Source: Paenibacillus sp. MAHUQ-63 (lineage in GTDB: Bacteria; Bacillota; Bacilli; Paenibacillales; NBRC-103111). From it: a stretch of DNA of 64,000 nucleotides. The notes under the pieces were generated by a model. The model saw only the letters and a program-made list of their open reading frames with translations. It did no database searches and was not told the DNA's origin. The DNA lies in the NCBI RefSeq assembly GCF_028765165.1, contig NZ_JARADB010000007.1, forward strand, positions 202,219 through 266,218, in the 5' to 3' direction. A program made the translations under genes and the position numbers. The first letter of the stretch is position 1, and each line of letters begins with the position of its first letter. Of the stretch, positions 59,919 to 64,000 are shown in pieces.

Positions 59919-61577
59919 TTATTTTGCAGTGGTTTTTTTGCGGGTTTTTACATAACTCGGATACGTAATTTCTCCGGTATCGAGCTTTCGGATTTCTTCC
60001 TCGTTCCATCCGCTGATTTTATTTCTGCCGGTTACGCCTGTGAGCTTAATATGATAGCGGTCTGCCAAATATGTATGCAGCACGTTCATTTCTTCCGGAT
60101 TAATTTCACGCAGCTTTTTCTTGCCGTGAATTTGTCCCAGGATGACGCCGATCGATTCAGCAGCCAGACTCGTATTCGGTTGAATTCTTGTGCTGCCGTA
60201 GGCTATGGCGGAGGAGCCTACATTTTTGCCGGCAGCGATGACGTTCTCATAGTTTTTGAGCAGAAAGCTGCGCAGCGGCATGCCGTATTTATCAGGACGG
60301 CCCATCTCGATGCCCCATTTATTCGCGCTCGTGCCCTGCAAATCAAGCGGATAGCCGCCGATGCTGACATTGTCCCAGAACATCGCTCCCGACAGAAGAT
60401 CGGACGGCTTCAATACATAATCCATCTCGTAATGATTATATTCCCTCACGTACGGATAAGTCGGCAGTTCGCCGAGCTCCGCGTGCTCCCAGCCAGGGAG
60501 CGTTTTGCGGAAGTGGCCAAGGATGAGGCCCGTTTCCTTATTGCCCAGCTTGACCGCCTCTTGAATGGATTCGGGCTTGGAAGGATCGACCGTATAGACG
60601 AGCAGCGCGTTGATCAGAACCTCACCGTCCCGCTGGTTCACGGCATTCAAGCCTCGCAGGAATACACGGTCATTCGACGGGTGATAGGCTTTGGTCATTC
60701 CGCTCAGCCCGATGGCGAAGCTGTCGTTGACGCTGCCGCCGCCGAATTGTTTGGATTTCTCTTCGGGTTTCAGGGCATTGAAGGTCGTATTGAATTTATT
60801 CCAATCGACATGCTTGAACTTCATCATCATGCCTGCGCTCATGTACTCGATATCCTTTTGTCCGTAAAACTTCTCGAGGCCAGGCAATCTCTTCGCATCC
60901 AAACGGGAGATGAGCGCGGCGAAATCACTGTTGTCGACCCAGTAGGCGGCTTGGATTTTCTTCTTCTTATTCTCATTGTTCGTATATACCATAGAAGCGA
61001 CTTTGTGCATATGATCCGGGGTGTCGATTTGCTCGATCTCATTAATGACGATGCCGGACTCGACCGGAATGTCCTTGCTGAGTTTATTCATATAAGCAGT
61101 GAACTCCGGCAGTTTGCGGATCTTGGCGTTGCGGAAGCCATCGAACAGCTCCTTGGCCCGGCCTTGGACCAAGAGATGACCCTGTTCGTCGCGCGTTTCA
61201 TCCAGGAACAGCATCTGGCTCTGCAGGATTTGGCCGCCGAAAGCTTGGTGGGGATCCAGCACTTTGACCTTCAAGCCCTCATCCGCCGCCGCCCGGGCCA
61301 AGTAAAGCCCTTCCAGTTCACTGCCGATAACAACGACGTCCAATTGCTCGGTCGGATATGTCATTGCATTCTCATTCTTCATTTCTGTCACAGGAGCGGG
61401 AGGGGAATCGCCGGGCGGCAGAGTAGCCTGATGCATGACGGCAGGCGACGTGACTGCGGTGGGTTCCACATGGGCTGTTTGCTTCATACCGATCTTGCTG
61501 TACGAGAACACCAATAGAGCAATCAATACAACGGCTAAAGCAATGACAAGCTGGACTCTGGGATTACGTAAACGCAT
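59919..61577 (-). CDS. Membrane-anchored FAD-dependent oxidoreductase
   Basis: A 552-residue protein with an N-terminal membrane helix (VQLVIALAVVLIALLVFSYS), a Pro/Thr-rich linker and a FAD domain (VVVIGSELEGLYLARAAADE then KVKVLDPHQAFGGQILQSQ). The central part (AYWVDNSDFAALISRLDAKR) and C-terminal ENVIAAGKNVGSSAIAYGST with PNTSLAAESIGVILGQ match PF12831-type enzymes. The GxGxxG is unusual (GSELEG, without the usual Gly triad). It is likely anchored outside or at the membrane. Substrate unknown. ATG 61577 has AAAGGAG. Confidence 0.85.
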   Translation of the reverse strand: MRLRNPRVQLVIALAVVLIALLVFSYSKIGMKQTAHVEPTAVTSPAVMHQATLPPGDSPPAPVTEMKNENAMTYPTEQLDVVVIGSELEGLYLARAAADEGLKVKVLDPHQAFGGQILQSQMLFLDETRDEQGHLLVQGRAKELFDGFRNAKIRKLPEFTAYMNKLSKDIPVESGIVINEIEQIDTPDHMHKVASMVYTNNENKKKKIQAAYWVDNSDFAALISRLDAKRLPGLEKFYGQKDIEYMSAGMMMKFKHVDWNKFNTTFNALKPEEKSKQFGGGSVNDSFAIGLSGMTKAYHPSNDRVFLRGLNAVNQRDGEVLINALLVYTVDPSKPESIQEAVKLGNKETGLILGHFRKTLPGWEHAELGELPTYPYVREYNHYEMDYVLKPSDLLSGAMFWDNVSIGGYPLDLQGTSANKWGIEMGRPDKYGMPLRSFLLKNYENVIAAGKNVGSSAIAYGSTRIQPNTSLAAESIGVILGQIHGKKKLREINPEEMNVLHTYLADRYHIKLTGVTGRNKISGWNEEEIRKLDTGEITYPSYVKTRKKTTAK

Positions 61578-61794
61578 ATGTGAACTCCTTTGGCGGTAGT
61601 CTTGTATACCGTTTAGTTTAGCAGTTTCATAGGGTATTTAATAGACTTTCCATTTGCATCATCTTAAAAGTTTTCCAGCACGACCCCCCTAAACAAATCT
61701 CCGGGGGCGAATTGTTGTAGCATAACCAGGAACCCTTCGCGAAGGCTCCACATTATTTATACCAACCATATGAATAAGGGAGAGGGAACTTGAT
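61578..61794. other. Non-coding leader before the SLH protein gene
   Basis: No gene. A CCCCC/GGGGG pair (61685-61706), a TTCGCGAA palindrome near 61740 and an AT-rich stretch (ATTATTTATACC) lie upstream of the SLH start. No known riboswitch is recognised. Confidence 0.4.
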
Positions 61795-63009
61795 ATGAAA
61801 AAGAATCTATTGAAAAAAACAGTAGCAACAGGACTTGTATTGACGATGGTAATGGGGGGCGCTTCCGCAGCATTTGCTAAAGGAAACGACCATGAGAACC
61901 ACGGCAAAGGCAATAACAGCTATAACAGCTCTTATAATAATGGTAAAAACAATAACGGTAACGTAAGCGGCAACATTCAAATCCGCATTAACTTTGACGA
62001 CCTCAAAGGTGCTCAATGGGCAATGCGTTACATAGCTAGCTTGGCATCCAAGCGCGTATTCGAAGGGTATGAGGACGGTACGTTCAAGCCGGACAAATCC
62101 GTATCCCGTATTGAAGCGATTACAGCTGCTGTCAGATTGATGGGTCTGCGTGAACAAGCGGAATCCGCAACGGAAATGGCTACCAAATTAAACTTCAAAG
62201 ATGCGGACAAAATCCCTGCTTGGGCAGTAGGATACGTTGCCGTAGCGCTTGAAAACGACCTCTTCACGGAGAGTGACGATTCCGTTCAACCGAACAAAGA
62301 AGCTGACCGCCTATGGGCAACAACGCTTTTGGTGAAAGCACTGAAGCTTGAGTCCGAAGCAAAAGCGAAAATGAACACGCAATTGACATTCAAAGATGCG
62401 AAGCAAATTCCTGCAGGCTCTGTAGGTTATGTAGCTGTTGCGATTGAGAAAGGTCTTGTTGACGGGTTCGAAGACAACACGTTCCGTCCGAACCAAAATG
62501 TAACTCGCGCTCAATTGGCAGCTCTCTTGGATCGTACCGGCGAGCAAATGCCTGACGACCAAAGCTCTATCACAGGCACTGTGAACACAGCAGTTTACAA
62601 CAACGTGCTTTCTGTAACGAAAGCAGGCGTTACAACAAACTATGTGCTTCACCAAGATGCGTTCATTCTGCGTGACGGTGTGAAAGTTGCCGCTTCCGCT
62701 ATCCAACCGGGCGATGAAGTGAAAGTTCGCCAATACAACAACCTTGTAGTATTCGTTGAAGTAACGAAATCCGCGGCAGCGAATACGTCCTTCGATGTTG
62801 TTGGAACTTTGAACAGCACGACAGTTGATTCCGCAGGCAAAATTACGTCGATCTCCATCACGCAAAATATCAATGGCGTCAGCCAAACAACCGTTTATAA
62901 CGTTGCAGCTAACGTGACTTTGACAGGTAACCTTGGCGGGTTTACACAAGGCCATGTGGTTGAGCTTAAAGGCGAAAACCAAGTTGTAACTTCCATTGAT
63001 GTAAAATAA
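61795..63009 (+). CDS. SLH-domain surface protein
   Basis: Secreted cell-wall protein of 404 residues. The signal peptide ends at ASAAFA (about residue 28), an Asn/Gly/Lys-rich linker follows, and three S-layer-homology domains appear (YEDGTFKPDKSVSRIEAITA; DADKIPAWAVGYVAVALEND; FEDNTFRPNQNVTRAQLAAL). The C-terminal ~150 residues are beta-rich (ALSVTKAGVTTNYVLHQDAF-type strands). AGGGAGAGGG precedes ATG. Codons look highly adapted, suggesting strong expression. It likely binds pyruvylated wall polymer. Confidence 0.92.
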   Translation: MKKNLLKKTVATGLVLTMVMGGASAAFAKGNDHENHGKGNNSYNSSYNNGKNNNGNVSGNIQIRINFDDLKGAQWAMRYIASLASKRVFEGYEDGTFKPDKSVSRIEAITAAVRLMGLREQAESATEMATKLNFKDADKIPAWAVGYVAVALENDLFTESDDSVQPNKEADRLWATTLLVKALKLESEAKAKMNTQLTFKDAKQIPAGSVGYVAVAIEKGLVDGFEDNTFRPNQNVTRAQLAALLDRTGEQMPDDQSSITGTVNTAVYNNVLSVTKAGVTTNYVLHQDAFILRDGVKVAASAIQPGDEVKVRQYNNLVVFVEVTKSAAANTSFDVVGTLNSTTVDSAGKITSISITQNINGVSQTTVYNVAANVTLTGNLGGFTQGHVVELKGENQVVTSIDVK

Positions 63010-63045
63010 TATAGAGATTTTTGTAGAGGTAGAAAAAGGTGAATA

Positions 63046-63092
63046 CACACGGCAGGCTCCTTGCTATTGCAGCAGGGGGCCTGTTGTGTTTG
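63046..63092 (+). terminator. Terminator of the SLH gene
   Basis: ACACGGCAGGC pairs with GCCTGTTGTGT around an inner CCTTGC/GCAGG region; only TTTG follows. Confidence 0.55.
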
Positions 63093-63182
63093 CACAGGCT
63101 TATTCCTAAAGGATGTAACAGTTGTATATTCTGCGGTTCGTTGAGGGAAACTGTTTTTTATCTTGAAAGGAGTGGGATTGTC

Positions 63183-63479
63183 ATGACTACGGACGAAACA
63201 TTAATGGAGACATTTAAACGGTATTATGCCGACTACCGGGGCTCCGCGGATATGGATCAGAGCTTCACGGATGCTTATCAAGCTATTGCCTATCACGTGA
63301 TTGAGCAAACGTCACACTATGCCGAGGACGGCGATATGGACAAGATCCAGAGCTTGATCCGCCAGTTTAAGGAGATCAGTTTATCGATCGCTCCAAGCAA
63401 TGATTCCTTGAAGGAGCGTTTCGAGCAGGAACTCGTGGAAGAAGTGCTTAATCGTAACGGGGCGAATTCCGTTCATTAA
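63183..63479 (+). CDS. Hypothetical 98-residue protein upstream of rRNA operon
   Basis: Acidic helical protein of 98 residues with no recognised family (FKRYYADYRGSADMDQSFTD, YHVIEQTSHYAEDGDMDKIQ). No signal peptide or membrane segment. ATG 63183 has AAAGGAG about ten bases upstream. A longer frame from 63039 crosses the SLH terminator and is rejected. Function unknown. Confidence 0.7.
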   Translation: MTTDETLMETFKRYYADYRGSADMDQSFTDAYQAIAYHVIEQTSHYAEDGDMDKIQSLIRQFKEISLSIAPSNDSLKERFEQELVEEVLNRNGANSVH

Positions 63480-63534
63480 AGAACGCTGCAAGAACATTCG
63501 AAACAGTTGTAATTGCGGAACATTTCCCAAGGGG

Positions 63535-63563
63535 TTGTAATTGGCTTCTGAGCGTGGTACATT
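63535..63563 (+). promoter_or_regulatory. rRNA promoter P1
   Basis: TTGTAA (63535-63540), 17 bp, TACATT (63558-63563), with GTGG before the -10. Confidence 0.75.
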
Positions 63564-63609
63564 ATACCTCGTTGCTTTGAACGGCAATCACTTGGAAAAA
63601 TGAAGTGAC

Positions 63610-63639
63610 TTGCATTCGATAAGTAACGTGTGGTAATAT
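63610..63639 (+). promoter_or_regulatory. rRNA promoter P2
   Basis: TTGCAT (63610-63615), 18 bp, TAATAT (63634-63639), again with GTGG before the -10. Confidence 0.75.
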
Positions 63640-63673
63640 GAACTTCCGCCGGAAATTGCTTAGTAAAAAGCAC

Positions 63674-63703
63674 TTGCAATGGATGGATGAGATGTGGTAT
63701 ATT
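63674..63703 (+). promoter_or_regulatory. rRNA promoter P3
   Basis: TTGCAA (63674-63679), 18 bp, TATATT (63698-63703), with GTGG before the -10. Downstream (63750-63884) the leader has a boxA-like GATCTTTGAAAACT, a GAGATT/AATCTC hairpin and a repeated CAATCGTTCAA/TAATCGTTCAA element. Confidence 0.75.
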
Positions 63704-63884
63704 ACTTCTTACCGCCTCGCTGTTACATCAACGCGGTGGTGAACGAAAGACATTGATCTTTGAAAACTGAACAACGAGTGAGTAAACATGAACGAGCAAT
63801 CGTTCAAACAATGAGATTAACAATCTCGCTAGCAAGTCAATTGAGCTATTCAGCTTTCAATAAATGAGCGAGTAATCGTTCAAC

Positions 63885-64000
63885 TATTATGGAGAGTTTG
63901 ATCCTGGCTCAGGACGAACGCTGGCGGCGTGCCTAATACATGCAAGTCGAGCGGAGCACTTCGGTGCTTAGCGGCGGACGGGTGAGTAACACGTAGGTAA
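63885..64000 (+). rRNA. 16S ribosomal RNA (5' end only)
   Basis: The conserved 16S start is present: GGAGAGTTTGATCCTGGCTC from 63891, then ACGAACGCTGGCGGCGTGCC, TACATGCAAGTCGAGCG and GGCGGACGGGTGAGTAACAC. The gene runs out of the window. The exact mature 5' end is placed by analogy with Bacillus. Confidence 0.98.

Noticed and set aside
59904..61517. 537-codon plus-strand frame
   Set aside because: Exact antisense shadow of the FAD protein gene, which has coherent motifs and a ribosome site.
61680..61790. Possible riboswitch before the SLH gene
   Set aside because: Blocks resembling known c-di-GMP, c-di-AMP or other classes were not found; only a weak CCCCC/GGGGG pair.
1..64000. Prophage, insertion sequence or CRISPR array
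   Set aside because: No transposase, integrase, Cas gene or spaced direct-repeat array was seen; the tandem arrays lack unique spacers of constant size.

Overview
The window looks like a chromosomal segment of a Gram-positive, endospore-former-type Firmicute, most probably Paenibacillus or a close relative. Support comes from a Bacillus-type sdhCAB operon, purine-rich Shine-Dalgarno sites before nearly every gene, lipoprotein and SLH-domain surface proteins, a YesM/YesN two-component pair beside LplB/YtcP/LplA-type sugar transporters, many AraC/LacI regulators and intrinsic terminators with long T runs. The genus is inferred; no phylogenetic marker except the first ~116 bases of a 16S rRNA gene is present.

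Layout. 1-3.1 kb: succinate dehydrogenase (sdhC truncated by the window edge, sdhA, sdhB). 3.6-6.5 kb: a strong promoter, a guanidine-I (ykkC) riboswitch with terminator, and an ABC importer that it should switch on. 6.6-8.7 kb: LacI regulator and a convergent CDF metal exporter. 8.8-9.0 kb: a short putative sRNA gene. 9.1-15.3 kb: GH105 hydrolase plus an unrecognised large protein, AraC and LacI regulators, a gene remnant and a tandemly duplicated intergenic repeat. 15.4-25.8 kb: a sugar-utilisation block (FAD oxidoreductase, YesN/YesM, two permeases, binding protein, GH130, SGNH hydrolase). 25.8-26.6 kb: gene-free repeats. 26.6-32 kb: CorA, a chemoreceptor lacking a sensor domain, an erythromycin-esterase-family protein, the second sRNA copy, a P-loop kinase and an APH(3')-type phosphotransferase. 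32-33.1 kb: minisatellite. 33.1-36.3 kb: beta-glucuronidase with divergent AraC, and a CYTH protein. 36.4-54.5 kb: signalling and housekeeping genes (hybrid kinase, GNAT, orphan ParB, AraC, GGDEF-EAL, PHP phosphatase, LysR, drug exporter/PadR, HAD, PAS kinase, CheX, SDR, alpha/beta hydrolase, ECF sigma). 54.6-63.5 kb: DEAD-box helicase, YpmS-like protein, DeoR-HAD-MFS operon, membrane-anchored FAD protein and SLH protein. 63.5-64 kb: three tandem rRNA promoters, leader and the start of 16S rRNA.

Many genes form small units: uptake systems sit beside catabolic enzymes and their own regulators (GH105 unit, YesMN-ABC-GH130 unit, uidA-AraC, DeoR-HAD-MFS), consistent with a soil or plant-associated polysaccharide degrader. 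No prophage, insertion sequence, CRISPR array or tRNA was recognised. The most novel-looking signal is a pair of near-identical ~60-nt transcription units (8.93 kb and 30.54 kb). Each has a three-hexamer, 11-bp-spaced operator, a TATAAT box at identical distance, an unpaired CCCCC-U stretch and a terminator hairpin with compensatory base changes: a candidate paired sRNA system with an anti-Shine-Dalgarno-like seed. Two families of intergenic palindromic repeats and a 39/40-bp minisatellite are also noteworthy.
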